Part shown: positions 9,301 through 17,614 of the stretch, one piece after another
Position numbering within the stretch: the stretch's first letter is position 1
How the letters are laid out: the number at the start of each line of letters is the position of its first letter
Origin: Streptomyces atroolivaceus
Lineage (GTDB): Bacteria > Actinomycetota > Actinomycetes > Streptomycetales > Streptomycetaceae
Length of the DNA stretch: 64,000 bases
Assembly: GCF_000717025.1 (NCBI RefSeq)
Contig: NZ_JNXG01000007.1
Coordinates: 232,073 to 296,072 of the forward strand
Reading direction: 5' to 3'
Notes under the pieces: model-generated
The model's input: only the letters and a program-made list of their open reading frames with translations
The model's database searches: none
What the model was told of the DNA's origin: nothing
Translations under genes and position numbers: made by a program

Positions 9301-10494
9301 GACGGTCCCGATGCCCGCCGCGTCCGTGCGCAGGGTCCCGGCTGCGAGGCCCCACAGCTCCTCGGCGTCGGCGCGGTCGTCGTCGGACTGCAGGACGCGC
9401 TGGCCGGGCAGGCCCGGGCCCATGTAGCCCATCTCCCGGCCGCCCATGGCGTTCGGCTGGCCGGTGAGTGAGAAGGGGCCGCTGCCGGGGCGGCAGATGG
9501 CTCCGGTGGCCAGATGGAGATTGATCAGCGCGTTGGTGTTCCACGTGCCGTGGGTGCTCTGGTTGAGGCCCATGGTCCAGCAGCTCATCCACTCGCCCGC
9601 CTCGCCGATCCAGCGGGCGGCCAGACGGATGTCCGCCTCCGGGATGCCGGTGATCTCCGCGACCGCGGCGGGCGGGTAGTCCCGCAGGAAGCCGGGCATC
9701 GCCTCCCATCCCTCGGTGTGCTCGGCGATGAACTCCGGGTCGGTGTGGCCGTTCTCGACGAGGAGGTGCATCAGGCCGTTGAGCAGCGCCAGGTCGGTGC
9801 CCGGGCGTATCCGCAGGAACAGATCGGCCTTGTCGGCGGTGGCGTTGCGCCGGGGATCGACGACGATCAGCTTCGCGCCGGCCTTCACCCGCTCCATGAG
9901 GCGGAGGAAGAGAACGGGGTGGCAGTCCGCCATGTTCGAACCGATGACGAAGAACGTGTCGGCGTGCTCGAAGTCCTCGTACGAGCCGGGTGGGCCGTCG
10001 GCGCCGAGCGAGAGCTTGTAGCCACTGCCCGCGCTGGCCATGCACAGACGGGAGTTGGACTCGATCCAGCTCGTGCGGACGAAGCCCTTGGCCAGCTTGT
10101 TGGCGAGGTACTGCGCCTCCAGCGTCATCTGCCCGGAGACGTAGAGGGCGAGCGCGTCGGGCCCGTGCTCGTCGACGATCGCGCGCAGCCGGCGCGCCGT
10201 CTCCCTGACCGCGGCGTCCATGGGCGACGGCGACGGCTCCTCGCTGCGGTCGGCCCGCACCAGGGCCGTCGTCAGCCGGCCGGGCGCGGCCAGCATCTCG
10301 GCGCTCGTCGCCCCCTTGGTGCAGAGCCGCCCGCCGTTCGTGGGGTGCGCCTTGTCGCCCGTGGCCTTCAGGACGGTACGCCGCCCGTCGGGGCCCCTGC
10401 CGATGTCGAGGACCATCCCGCAGCCGACACCGCAGTACGAGCAGACCGTCCGCACCTGGGCGGGGGTGTCCGGCTGCGGATTCGGCACGGTCAT
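6349..10494 (-). CDS. nasA: Assimilatory nitrate reductase fused to a CysJ-type flavoprotein
   Basis: A 1381-residue fusion. The N-terminal part carries an iron-sulfur cluster motif (Cys18, Cys21, Cys25, Cys58: CSYCGVGCG...LCTKG) and a molybdopterin oxidoreductase body to about residue 750, ending in the molydopterin-dinucleotide binding fold ([13 protein letters not shown]...). A linker leads to a flavodoxin domain from about residue 843 ([11 protein letters not shown]), then an FAD-binding region ([12 protein letters not shown]) and an NAD(P)H-binding ferredoxin reductase domain ending [11 protein letters not shown], the standard CysJ C terminus. One chain could therefore move electrons NADPH-FAD-FMN-FeS-Mo to nitrate. 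A GlnR-like box lies 50-65 bp upstream. The ATG at 10494 is chosen because the cluster motif follows directly. Confidence 0.93.
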   Translation of the reverse strand: MTVPNPQPDTPAQVRTVCSYCGVGCGMVLDIGRGPDGRRTVLKATGDKAHPTNGGRLCTKGATSAEMLAAPGRLTTALVRADRSEEPSPSPMDAAVRETARRLRAIVDEHGPDALALYVSGQMTLEAQYLANKLAKGFVRTSWIESNSRLCMASAGSGYKLSLGADGPPGSYEDFEHADTFFVIGSNMADCHPVLFLRLMERVKAGAKLIVVDPRRNATADKADLFLRIRPGTDLALLNGLMHLLVENGHTDPEFIAEHTEGWEAMPGFLRDYPPAAVAEITGIPEADIRLAARWIGEAGEWMSCWTMGLNQSTHGTWNTNALINLHLATGAICRPGSGPFSLTGQPNAMGGREMGYMGPGLPGQRVLQSDDDRADAEELWGLAAGTLRTDAAGIGTVDMFRRMSEGDIKACWIICTNPVASVANRRTVIEGLEAAEFVVTQDVFADTETNAYADVALPAALWGEAEGVMINSERNLTLAAHAADPPGEAWPDWRIIARIACEMGYEEAFGYSSAEEIFEEIKRAHNPRTGYDLRGVTYERLRRTPVQWPSAAPDGPARNPVRYLNDGVSQTLAVRPDGSVPRLAFPTVSGRAVFHARPHMPAAEMPDDDFPFVLNTGRLQHQWHTLTKTGKIAKLNRLNPGPFVEINPRDAAALAIGEGDPVEVASRRGRAVLPAVVTDRVRPGDCFAPFHWNDLFGEYLSVNAVTNDAVDPVSLQPEFKVCAVTLAKVAAVVPASPEPADVIAPALLDAPAAALAGMFGITPTAPPVLAEHERRYLSGFLAGLGTRPAGTPVLPVHAPFEPGHALWVNGVLAGMFSRSPADASRGPEPAATGRAPDTESGRQVVVLWASQTGNAEEVAAAAAQRLTAEGRTATLLGMDDSPLTSLPRTADLLVVTSTFGDGDAPDNGSGFWESLNAPDTPRLDGVRYAVLALGDSSYDDFCGHGRRLDERFGELGAVRLVPRTDCEPDYEEPAGRWLEEVFAALGAPSGPATPVAPSALAAPPITTRSTRTATGRLVGNRLLSLPGATKEVRQFTFDTRDSPVPLTYEAGDALGVEARNCPDLVAEWLAVTGLDAAEPVDVSGVGPVPLGEALHRHLDIARITPGLLRLVAGRTHDRTLKKLLRPDNKGELAQWTWGRQAVDVIAGHSARATAAEWTGALARLRPRLYSISSSPLTDPALVRLTVSVVRYENRHGAVRKGVASTFLADAEAGSPVPVVVQRAPHFRPPADPATPMVMVGPGTGVAPFVGFLDERRALGHRAANWLFFGEQRRATDFYYREELDSLHRDGTLTRLDTAFSRDQRAKIYVQDRMREHGAQLWSWLQEGAHFYVCGDASRMAKDVDRALRDIAVAHGGLQEGAAAAYVKQLAADKRYVRDVY

Positions 10495-10543
10495 GGACGG
10501 CCTCTCATGGGGAACGCTGACATCACCACCGTATGGAACGCCC

Positions 10544-10559
10544 GTTTCCCGGGTGTCAC
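10544..10559 (-). promoter_or_regulatory. Putative GlnR box upstream of nasA
   Basis: On the minus strand the sequence GTGAC-ACCCGG-GAAAC matches the a-b half of the GlnR consensus gTnAC-n6-GaAAC exactly in bases and spacing. It lies 50-65 bp upstream of the nitrate reductase start, the position expected for an activator. GlnR is the global nitrogen regulator of Streptomyces and is known to control nitrate assimilation genes. A second a-b pair is not evident. Confidence 0.7.
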
Positions 10560-10712
10560 GCAGGACGATCAAGCGTGGTTACGTCCGCTGCACAGTCGGC
10601 CGAGTACGCCGGTGAGGCCTGCCGGGGCCTCCGCTGCGCCCTCGGGACATAATCACGACCCAGGGCCGTTACGCCCCGGCCCGGGAGCTGTCCCACCCCC
10701 TTGGAGGCCCGC

Positions 10713-11576
10713 ATGACCGCCGACGACCTTCCCGTGATCGCCGCTGTGGACGGTTCCGCCCACAGCTGGGAGGCGCTCGACTGGGCCGCCGACGAAGCGG
10801 TGCGCAGCCGTCTCCCGCTGCTGATCGTCCACGTCCGTCCCCTCACCCGGCGTACGGAGGAGGAGAAAGGGCGGGTGGAGGCCGAGGAGCTGCTTGCCCA
10901 AGCCGTGCTGCGGACGTCGGGAACCGCCCCCGGGCTGCCGACCTCGACGCTGGCCCCGCTGGACTTCCCTTCGGCGGCGCTGACCTCGCTCAGCCGTGAC
11001 GCCTCGATGGTGGTCGTCGGGTCCCGTGGTCTCGGCGGGTTCCGCTCGCTGATGATCGGATCCAACAGCCTGGCCACCGCCTCGATGGCCCGGTGCCCGG
11101 TCGTGGTCGTGCACACCGGCCGGACGGACGAGAGCGAGGCCGAGCCGACGGATGCCTTCCCGGACGTCGTCGCGGGGGTCGCCGCCGACGAGAGCAGCGG
11201 TGCGGTCCTCGACTTCGCCTTCGAAGCCGCCGTCTCCAGGCCTGGCGCACGGCTGCGGCTCGTGCACGGGTGGACGATGTTCTCATCGATGCTCTCCGGC
11301 GGCCCCGTCTTCGACAGCGCGGCGGCGGCTGCCGCCGCGGACCGTTCCCTCGCCGAACTCACCGCGGGCCGACGCGAGAAGTACCCGCAGGTGGACGTCG
11401 TGCGCGAACCGGTCCGGGGCTCGGCGTCGCGCACTCTGGTCACGGCATCGGCCACGGCCGCGCTGACCGTCGTCGGGCGGCGCAAGGGCGGCGAGTCCCT
11501 CGGGCTCGGCCTCTCCCCCGTGGCGCAGACGACGGTGACGCACGCTCTCGGTCCGGTGGCCGTCATCCCCAGTTGA
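10713..11576 (+). CDS. Tandem-domain universal stress protein
   Basis: A 287-residue protein with two UspA domains. Domain 1 (about 8-137) begins VIAAVDGSAHSWEALDWA and carries the ATP-binding loop VVVGSRGLGGFRSLMIGSNS, matching G-x2-G-x9-G-S. Domain 2 (about 150-287) has VVGRRKGGESLGLGLSPV, where the final Gly-Ser is not conserved, so only the first site is predicted to bind ATP. The ATG at 10713 follows TTGGAGG by five bases; an upstream in-frame ATG is less well placed. Probably a cytosolic stress or dormancy factor. It is divergent from nasA and followed by a very strong terminator. Confidence 0.9.
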   Translation: MTADDLPVIAAVDGSAHSWEALDWAADEAVRSRLPLLIVHVRPLTRRTEEEKGRVEAEELLAQAVLRTSGTAPGLPTSTLAPLDFPSAALTSLSRDASMVVVGSRGLGGFRSLMIGSNSLATASMARCPVVVVHTGRTDESEAEPTDAFPDVVAGVAADESSGAVLDFAFEAAVSRPGARLRLVHGWTMFSSMLSGGPVFDSAAAAAAADRSLAELTAGRREKYPQVDVVREPVRGSASRTLVTASATAALTVVGRRKGGESLGLGLSPVAQTTVTHALGPVAVIPS

Positions 11577-11590
11577 CACCGGCCCCCTCC

Positions 11591-11626
11591 GCCACGCCAG
11601 GGGCCGTGCGCGGCCCCTGGCGTGGC
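11591..11626 (+). terminator. Strong intrinsic terminator after the universal stress protein gene
   Basis: A perfect 15-bp stem GCCACGCCAGGGGCC / GGCCCCTGGCGTGGC with a six-base loop starts 15 bp after the stop codon. It is one of the longest perfect hairpins in the window. Confidence 0.85.
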
Positions 11627-12025
11627 GATCCCGCTGACCGATGCCGGGGCGATGACACAGCGCGTCGCTCTCGCGACGGTGACGGACCGGCTCCCCGCCG
11701 ATGCGCTGATCACCGACTACGCCGTTGCGTCGGGCGACGGCGCCCGGGACGACCACGTCGCCCTGTTCACGACGGACGGGCGCGCCGGCCACCACGGCGC
11801 GGGCGGTCCGGAGGGGCGTACGTCTTCGAGCTGCGGCGTCCGGACCCGGGCCGGCGTATCCGGAGCGTCACGGCTCACCGGGAACGGCGGTGCTCGCCCC
11901 GTGCCGCCGGCTGATCCGCGCCCGGTGGAGGCGCGTGCCCCCGGTGGCGGCGGCACGTCCTCTGTGCGCTGCTGATCTTCTGCACCACACTGGGATCAGG
12001 AGCAGGACCGGCGAGAGGGAGATGC
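11627..12025 (+). other. Gene-poor gap, possible decayed frame
   Basis: About 400 bases without a supported gene. A plus-strand frame reads ...ADALITDYAVASGDGARDD... up to about 11790, and a different frame then reads AYVFELRRPDPGRRIRSVTA from about 11815. Together they look like one protein-like stretch split by a frameshift, which would make this a degraded gene. No family is recognised and no start with a ribosome binding site is seen. Confidence 0.3.
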
Positions 12026-13654
12026 ATGCCGATGCGGGGCGGGCGGCTTCCGGCCGGGCGGGCGGATACGGGCGGCGCACGGCCGTACGAGCGGCTGCTC
12101 GGTTCCCGTACCGGGCGAGGAGCTGCGGCGCTGTGCGCGGGCGCGCTGCCCGCCCTGGCGTTCCCCGCGCCCTCGCTCTCGTACTTCGCCTACGTCGCGC
12201 TGGTGCCCTGGCTGCTGCTGATCCGCTCGGCGGGGACGGGGCGCCGCGCGGCGGTCGACGGCTGGCTCGGCGGTACGGGCTTCATGCTCGCCGTGCACCA
12301 CTGGCTGATGCCGAGCCTTCACGTGTTCATCGTGGTGCTCGCCGCTCTGCTGGGGATCCTGTGGGCTCCCTGGGGCCTGCTCGTTGACCGGCTTCTCGGG
12401 GGCTCGCCGTCCGTCCGGCGCTCCGTCGCCGCCGTGGCGGTGGTGCCCTCCGGGTGGCTGATGATCGAGCTGGTCCGCTCCTGGGAGGGGCTGGGCGGTC
12501 CCTGGGGGCTGCTGGGCGCCAGCCAGTGGGACGTCCCGCTCGCGCTGCGCACCGCCTCCGTCGGCGGCGTGTGGCTGGTGAGCCTGGGTGTGGTGGCCGT
12601 GAACACCGTGGTGACTCTGCTGCTCGCCGTGCCGGCGGGCCGCAGGGCGGCGGGCGCGTGCCTGGTCGCGGGAGCCGTGGGCGTGGGTGCGACGGCCGTG
12701 TGGGCGCCGCGGCCCGAGGAGACCGGCTCGGTGCGGATCGGCGTCGTGCAGCCGGGTGTGGTCGACGGCCCCGGCAGTGTCGACCGCCGCTTCGCGCGCA
12801 GTGAGGCACTGACCCGTGGCCTGGCCGGGCGGGACGTGGACCTGGTGGTGTGGGGCGAGAGCAGTGTGGGCGTCGATCTGTCCCGCGACCCGGAGACGGC
12901 GGGACGCGTCGCCGCTCTGTCGCGTCTGGTCGGGGCCGATGTGCTGGTCAACATGGACGCCCGTCGCACGGACGGGCCCGACCGCGCCGGGATCTACAAG
13001 TCCGCGGTGCTGGTGGGCCCCGAGGGCCCCACCGGGGACCGCTACGACAAGATGCGCCTGGTCCCGTTCGGTGAGTACGTCCCGGCCCGCGCGCTGCTCG
13101 GCTGGGCGACCTCGGTCGGAAAGGCCGCGGGCGAGGACCGGCTGCGCGGCAACGGCCCCGTGGTGATGGACCTGCCGGACGGACTGCGGGTGGGCCCGCT
13201 GGTGTGCTTCGAGTCGGCGTTCCCCGACATGAGCCGGCAGCTGACGAGGGACGGAGCCCAGCTGCTGGTCGCCCAGTCGTCCACCTCGACGTTCCAGCAC
13301 AGCTGGGCCCCCGCGCAGCACGCCTCGCTCGGGGCTCTGCGGGCGGCCGAGACGGGCCGCCCGATGGTGCACGCCACGCTCACGGGCGTGAGCGCGGTGT
13401 ACGGCCCCGGCGGTGAACGGGTGGGAACGCCTCTCGGCACGGACGCGACCGAGGCAGCCGTGTACGACGTGCCGCTCGCCGGAGGCACCACTCTCTACGT
13501 CCGGCTGGGCGCCTGGCCGGTGTACGGCGCTGTGGCGGTACTGGCCGTCTTCTTCGGCGCGGCGGGCCTGCGGTCCTTCAGAACACCTGCTCCGACGCGT
13601 CCCGGACGACCCGCTCGCACAGCCGGTGAGTCTCGAGAGCGTCCTGAGCACTGA
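12026..13654 (+). CDS. lnt: Apolipoprotein N-acyltransferase
   Basis: A 542-residue membrane enzyme that N-acylates the diacylglyceryl-cysteine of lipoproteins. The N-terminal half has several hydrophobic helices (ALPALAFPAPSLSYFAYVALVPWLLLI and onward, including WLMIELVRSWEGLGGPWGLLG). The C-terminal nitrilase domain carries the Glu-Lys-Cys triad: Glu in VVWGESSVG, Lys in DKMRLVPFGEYVP and Cys in GPLVCFESAFPDMS. The family Trp/Tyr-rich loop is followed by a last helix. GAGGGAG precedes the start. Streptomyces commonly carry two Lnt homologues; which one this is cannot be said from sequence alone. Its 3' end overlaps the convergent oxidoreductase gene by 77 bp. Confidence 0.92.
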   Translation: MPMRGGRLPAGRADTGGARPYERLLGSRTGRGAAALCAGALPALAFPAPSLSYFAYVALVPWLLLIRSAGTGRRAAVDGWLGGTGFMLAVHHWLMPSLHVFIVVLAALLGILWAPWGLLVDRLLGGSPSVRRSVAAVAVVPSGWLMIELVRSWEGLGGPWGLLGASQWDVPLALRTASVGGVWLVSLGVVAVNTVVTLLLAVPAGRRAAGACLVAGAVGVGATAVWAPRPEETGSVRIGVVQPGVVDGPGSVDRRFARSEALTRGLAGRDVDLVVWGESSVGVDLSRDPETAGRVAALSRLVGADVLVNMDARRTDGPDRAGIYKSAVLVGPEGPTGDRYDKMRLVPFGEYVPARALLGWATSVGKAAGEDRLRGNGPVVMDLPDGLRVGPLVCFESAFPDMSRQLTRDGAQLLVAQSSTSTFQHSWAPAQHASLGALRAAETGRPMVHATLTGVSAVYGPGGERVGTPLGTDATEAAVYDVPLAGGTTLYVRLGAWPVYGAVAVLAVFFGAAGLRSFRTPAPTRPGRPARTAGESRERPEH

Positions 13655-14483
13655 GGACCCGCCCGGCCCGGACCGCGTCCAGGAAGGCCAGCACACTCTG
13701 CTCGATGCCGCGCTGGCGGGCGACGGGCACCCAGTCGCCGCGCCGCCGCAGGGTCGGCTGGCCCTTGTGGTCGACGACGTCCGCGAGGTTGAGGACCTGC
13801 CGCTTGGTGTCCTGACCCGAGACCTCGAGGATCTCCTCGGTCGATCCGTTGAGCCGGTTCATCGTGCCGATGGCCGTGAAGCCGTCGCCGGACAGCTGGA
13901 GCACCACGTGCTGCATGAGCCCGTCGGTCACCCGCGCCCGCACGACGACGTCCGACACCGGGCCCGGGACCAGGAAACGCAGGGTGTCGACGACGTGGAT
14001 GAAGTCGTCGAGCACCATGGTGCGCGGGTCCTCGGGCAGTCCCACCCGGTTCTTCTGCATCAGGATCAGCTCGCGCGGGTGCTCGGCACACTGCGCGTAC
14101 GACGGGGCGAACCTGCGGTTGAACCCGACCGCGAGGGTGACGCCACGCTCCTCGGCGAGGGCCACGAGCCGCTCGGACTCGGCGAGTTCGTAGGCCAGCG
14201 GCTTGTCGACGTACGTGGGGACACCCGCTTCGAGCAGCCGTCCCACGATCTCCGCGTGAGCGGCGGTCGGCGCGTGCACGAAGGCGGCGTCCAGCCCCTG
14301 GGCCAGAAGCGATCCGAGATCCTCGTGACACTGCGCCGCGGGAATCCGGTGGGCCCGCGCGACGGCCGCCAGCGTGGCCGGGGTGCGGGTCTGCAGATGC
14401 GGTTCGACACCGGGAAGGGTCGTCAGTACCGGCAGGTACGCCTTCTGCGCGATGTCGCCGAGCCCGATGCAGCCGACCTTCAC
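13578..14483 (-). CDS. Gfo/Idh/MocA family oxidoreductase
   Basis: A 301-residue NAD(P)-dependent sugar or cyclitol-type oxidoreductase. The Rossmann start VGCIGLGDIAQKAYLPVL carries GxGxxA-like glycines, and the family motif with the cofactor and catalytic lysine is in the segment YVDKPLAYELAE (Lys of DKP). The C-terminal domain follows with FNRRFAP and FIHVVDTLRF, where a His replaces the more usual His-x-x-Asp spacing seen in many members. The substrate cannot be deduced. The gene lies 33 bp downstream of the FAD monooxygenase gene and overlaps the 3' end of lnt on the opposite strand by 77 bp. Confidence 0.88.
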   Translation of the reverse strand: MKVGCIGLGDIAQKAYLPVLTTLPGVEPHLQTRTPATLAAVARAHRIPAAQCHEDLGSLLAQGLDAAFVHAPTAAHAEIVGRLLEAGVPTYVDKPLAYELAESERLVALAEERGVTLAVGFNRRFAPSYAQCAEHPRELILMQKNRVGLPEDPRTMVLDDFIHVVDTLRFLVPGPVSDVVVRARVTDGLMQHVVLQLSGDGFTAIGTMNRLNGSTEEILEVSGQDTKRQVLNLADVVDHKGQPTLRRRGDWVPVARQRGIEQSVLAFLDAVRAGRVLSAQDALETHRLCERVVRDASEQVF

Positions 14484-14516
14484 GAGGTTCTCCCTGTCGC
14501 CTTGACCAGGGCCTTG

Positions 14517-15728
14517 TCACGGTCGCGTCGTCTGCCCCTCCCTGGTCCCGGCAGCATACGCGCGCTGCGGCGGCTGCCAGTCGCAGATGCCGTGGAAGGT
14601 CCGCAGGACGAGCCCCGGACCGAGACGGGAGACGGCGGACATCAGTCCGTTCCGGAGGGCGACGGCCGGCGCCGCCGACAGTCCGGTCATCCGGGACACC
14701 TGCGCCGCCTTGCGGACCATGGCGGTCGTGCGGGGATGCCTCGCCGCTGTGTAGGCGGCGAGTCCCGCTCCGAGGTCACCGTCCGGTGCGACGTGGTGGG
14801 CGAGTACGACGGCGTCCTCGATGGCCTGGTTACCTCCCTGGCCGAGGAAGGGCACCATGGCGTGCGCGGAGTCGCCGACGAGCACGGCGCGTCCCCGGTG
14901 GAAGGACGGCAGCGGATCAGCCAGGTGGTACACGTCGTGGCGCAGCACCTGGTCCGGCTCGACGGAGGCGATGATGCCGGGGACCGGGTCGTGCCAGTCG
15001 CCGTACCTGCGCAGCAGCTCCGCCTTCTCGTCGTCGGCGGCACGGGCTCCCGCGGGGACCGCCGCCGCGGCGTAGGCGTAGATCCCGCCGTCCTTCAGCG
15101 GGTGGCTGCCCCACAGTGCGCCCCGGCCCCAGGTCTCGTGCGAGCTGAAGGTGCGGCCGAGTCCGGGAGAGATGACGCGCCAGGTGGTGAAGCCGCTGTA
15201 GGCGGGGCCGGGATGACGCGGGAAGAGCGTGGTGCGCACCTGCGAGCCGATGCCGTCGGCGCCGATCACCAGATCGGCCTCGATGTCCCCGGTGGATGTC
15301 CTGACCACCGCCCGGCGCCCGTCTGCGCGGCCCGGCGCGACGAGCCGCGCCTCCGTGCCGGTGTACACGGTGGATGCGGGCAGCCGGGCGCGCAGCAGGT
15401 CGATCAGCGCGGCCCTGTGCAGCAGGACGAGCGGCCCCCCGAACCGCTCGGCCGCGGCGGCGCTGTCCGTACGGGCGAGCCAGCGCCCGGACGGTGTACG
15501 CATCCCTCCGTCGCCCTGCCAGGCGGCGAGGGCTCTGACCTCGTCGCCGAGCCCGATGACGTCGAGGGCCCGCTGGGAGTTGGGGGCGAGACTGATTCCC
15601 GCGCCGACGGGTTCCAGTGAGGCGGAGCGTTCCAGCACGGTGACCTGCCAGCCGCTCCGGTACAGCGCCGCCGCGGCGGTGAGTCCGCCGATTCCGCTGC
15701 CGATGACCACTGCTCGGGATGTCGCCAT
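14517..15728 (-). CDS. FAD-dependent aromatic-type monooxygenase
   Basis: A 403-residue group A flavoprotein monooxygenase related to salicylate/zeaxanthin-epoxidase-type enzymes. It begins with the dinucleotide fold AVVIGSGIGGLTAAAAL (GxGxxG), has the DG-type motif LVIGADGIGSQVR near residue 155, and the FAD pyrophosphate motif VLVGDSAHAMVPFLGQGGNQ, which marks the family. It shares an 83-bp intergenic region containing two matching palindromes with a divergent TetR gene, so it is very likely the repressor's target. The downstream oxidoreductase may be cotranscribed. Substrate unknown. Confidence 0.9.
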   Translation of the reverse strand: MATSRAVVIGSGIGGLTAAAALYRSGWQVTVLERSASLEPVGAGISLAPNSQRALDVIGLGDEVRALAAWQGDGGMRTPSGRWLARTDSAAAAERFGGPLVLLHRAALIDLLRARLPASTVYTGTEARLVAPGRADGRRAVVRTSTGDIEADLVIGADGIGSQVRTTLFPRHPGPAYSGFTTWRVISPGLGRTFSSHETWGRGALWGSHPLKDGGIYAYAAAAVPAGARAADDEKAELLRRYGDWHDPVPGIIASVEPDQVLRHDVYHLADPLPSFHRGRAVLVGDSAHAMVPFLGQGGNQAIEDAVVLAHHVAPDGDLGAGLAAYTAARHPRTTAMVRKAAQVSRMTGLSAAPAVALRNGLMSAVSRLGPGLVLRTFHGICDWQPPQRAYAAGTREGQTTRP

Positions 15729-15747
15729 GACTCAACCCCTCTTCGGG

Positions 15748-15791
15748 ACTACACCTGTAGTAACCGGGCTCCACGTTACTACAGATGTAGT
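15748..15791. promoter_or_regulatory. Paired TetR operators between monooxygenase and tetR
   Basis: Two copies of a 14-bp palindrome, ACTACAcctGTAGT-like (15748-15761) and ACTACAGATGTAGT (15778-15791), are spaced 30 bp centre to centre, about three helical turns. They fill most of the gap between the divergent tetR and monooxygenase genes. This is the arrangement expected for cooperative binding by the adjacent TetR dimer. Confidence 0.75.
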
Positions 15792-15811
15792 GCCAGCGAT
15801 AGATTGGCCCC

Positions 15812-16447
15812 ATGCCCACACGCTCCACGCCCGCACACACCGCCGCTCCCGGCGGCTCCCGGTCCTCCGGCCCCTCCCGCGCCGAACTGATCGCCGACAC
15901 CGCGCTCGCCCTTCTCGCCGAGCGCGGGACGAGAGGCCTCACCCACCGGGCGGTGGACGAGCGGGCCGGGCTCCCCCAGGGGTCGACGTCCAACCACGCC
16001 CGCACCCGGCAGGCCCTCCTGGAGGCCTCCGTGCGCCGGCTCGCCGAGCTGGAGGCGCGGGTGCTCGTCCCCGGGGACCTGCTCGCCGGCAGCGATCCGG
16101 CCGGGGTCGCCGCAGGGCTGGCCCACGCGCTGCACCGCTATCTGGTCGGCAGCACGCAGCTCCTGGTCTGCCGCTACGAGCTGGCTCTGGAGGCGACCCG
16201 GCGCCCCGGCCTGCGGGCGTTCTACGACGACGCGGGCGCGCGGTTCCGCGATCCGCTGGTGGCCCTGATGACAGCGGCCGGATCGGCCGAGCCGGAGCGC
16301 CAGGCACTCTCGGTCGTGGCGTGGGCGGAGGGAATGATGTTCGCGTGCGCCGTGGGGTCCTACCACCGGGCCGTGCCGACCGAGGACGAGCTGCGCAGGA
16401 GCTGCACCGAGCTGCTGCGGGGGATGCTCGGCACGGGAGCCGGATAA
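15812..16447 (+). CDS. TetR family transcriptional regulator
   Basis: A 211-residue repressor. The N-terminal helix-turn-helix is in residues about 23-68 (ELIADTALALLAERGTRGLT ... AGLPQGSTSNHARTRQALL). The ligand-binding half is helical and contains YELALEATRRPGLRAFYDD, as in many TetR proteins acting beside flavin monooxygenases. Two palindromic operators lie immediately upstream. It is expected to repress both itself and the divergent FAD monooxygenase until a substrate-like ligand binds. Confidence 0.88.
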   Translation: MPTRSTPAHTAAPGGSRSSGPSRAELIADTALALLAERGTRGLTHRAVDERAGLPQGSTSNHARTRQALLEASVRRLAELEARVLVPGDLLAGSDPAGVAAGLAHALHRYLVGSTQLLVCRYELALEATRRPGLRAFYDDAGARFRDPLVALMTAAGSAEPERQALSVVAWAEGMMFACAVGSYHRAVPTEDELRRSCTELLRGMLGTGAG

Positions 16448-16479
16448 GCAGTGGTCTTGCTGATCATTGCTGGACGAAT

Positions 16480-17001
16480 ATGACCCTCATGACGACACAG
16501 GAACGGTCCCGCCCCGCGATCGACGCAGCCGAACGGCAGATGCTGGAGGGGTGGCTGGACTACCACCGCGAGACCCTGGCCATGAAGTGCGCGGGCCTCA
16601 CCGACGCCCAGCTCAGGGAGGCTTCCGTCCCTCCGTCGGAATTCACCCTGCTCGGTCTCGTACGTCACCTGGCCGAGAACGAACGCGGATGGTTCCGCGA
16701 GGTACTGGCCGGCGAGGACCTGCCGCCGATCTACGGAACGGACGAGGACCCGGACGGGGAGTTCCACCTCACCGACGCGGACACCTGGGACGAGGCGAGG
16801 ACCACCTGGCTGGCGGAGATCGAGGCGGCACGGGCCAACGCCGCGAAGGTCGGGCTCGACGGCCTGTCCGTCGGCGTGGGCAAGCAGGGCAAGCCCTTCA
16901 GCCTCCGCTGGATCTACACACACATGATCGAGGAGTACGCCCGCCACAACGGCCACGCCGATCTCGTACGGGAGCGGATCGACGGCGCGACCGGCGAGTG
17001 A
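16480..17001 (+). CDS. DinB-superfamily (DUF664, mini-DinB) protein
   Basis: A 173-residue protein of the DinB/YfiT four-helix-bundle superfamily. It contains AAERQMLEGWLDYHRETLAMK, LGLVRHLAENERGWFREVLAG with the first metal-ligand His, and IYTHMIEEYARHNGHADLVRE with two further His residues, giving the three-His metal site of thiol-dependent enzymes. In actinobacteria such proteins often work with mycothiol. The start is the ATG at 16480; a second in-frame ATG lies nine bases on. It follows tetR by 32 bp on the same strand. Confidence 0.85.
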   Translation: MTLMTTQERSRPAIDAAERQMLEGWLDYHRETLAMKCAGLTDAQLREASVPPSEFTLLGLVRHLAENERGWFREVLAGEDLPPIYGTDEDPDGEFHLTDADTWDEARTTWLAEIEAARANAAKVGLDGLSVGVGKQGKPFSLRWIYTHMIEEYARHNGHADLVRERIDGATGE

Positions 17002-17038
17002 AGGGCGGGGGCGGCGCCGTGCCGGCAACCGGCCCGCT

Positions 17039-17539
17039 TCACGCTCCCTCGCCGGGCGCGCTCCCCCGCATGCGCTGCTCCATGCGCCCGAGGGCGGCAC
17101 GGACCCCTCCGCCGTATCCGTCGTCCTCCAGCACCCCGACGGCGTTCCAGGCACGGTCGAGGTGGAGCCGGGCGGCCTCGAAGCGCTGCAGCTTCATGTA
17201 GTCCTCCGCCAGGTTGAGGTGGAGCGAGGGAACGAGGGCCCGCACGGCGTCGGTGTCCCGGTGCCGGGCGGTCGTGTCCGTGACCATCGCGCCGGTCAGG
17301 CCCTCGGCAGCCGTCAGGGCCCTGAGGTCCCAGGCCAGCTCGTCGCCCGGATCATCCTGCGTGTCGGCCATGTAGTGGGCGAGGGTGCAGCGGTGCAAAG
17401 CCTCCCCGCGCTCACCGATCTCCGACCAGATGACCCCGAAGCGGTTGCGGGCCTCTTCCCTGTCACCGGCGTGGAGCAGCATGATCGCCTGGCCGATCCG
17501 GGTCATGACGGCGTCCCCCGGCACTTCACGCTGCTCCAC
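17039..17539 (-). CDS. TPR-like conserved protein
   Basis: A 166-residue helical protein with repeated helix pairs of the tetratricopeptide kind: TRIGQAIMLLHAGDREEARN, then LHRCTLAHYMADTQDD, and LHLNLAEDYMKLQRFEAARL. Similar proteins are common in Streptomyces, with no known function. I place the start at a GTG (17537-17539), because AGGGAG lies about nine bases upstream; an ATG eight codons earlier and another eleven codons later are alternatives. It converges on the DinB-like gene (37 bp) and follows ung in reverse order. TPR assignment is from pattern only. Confidence 0.72.
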   Translation of the reverse strand: MEQREVPGDAVMTRIGQAIMLLHAGDREEARNRFGVIWSEIGERGEALHRCTLAHYMADTQDDPGDELAWDLRALTAAEGLTGAMVTDTTARHRDTDAVRALVPSLHLNLAEDYMKLQRFEAARLHLDRAWNAVGVLEDDGYGGGVRAALGRMEQRMRGSAPGEGA

Positions 17540-17614
17540 TGCAGAGGTCTCCCTGATCAGCATCCGGCCTGTTGCGGTCGCTCAGACGCTAGCCGCAGCC
17601 ACGGACAATCCCGC

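Noticed and set aside
7660..9471. A 603-codon plus-strand frame opposite the nitrate reductase
   Set aside because: Shadow of nasA with no homology-like pattern; the real gene reads on the minus strand with all domain motifs.
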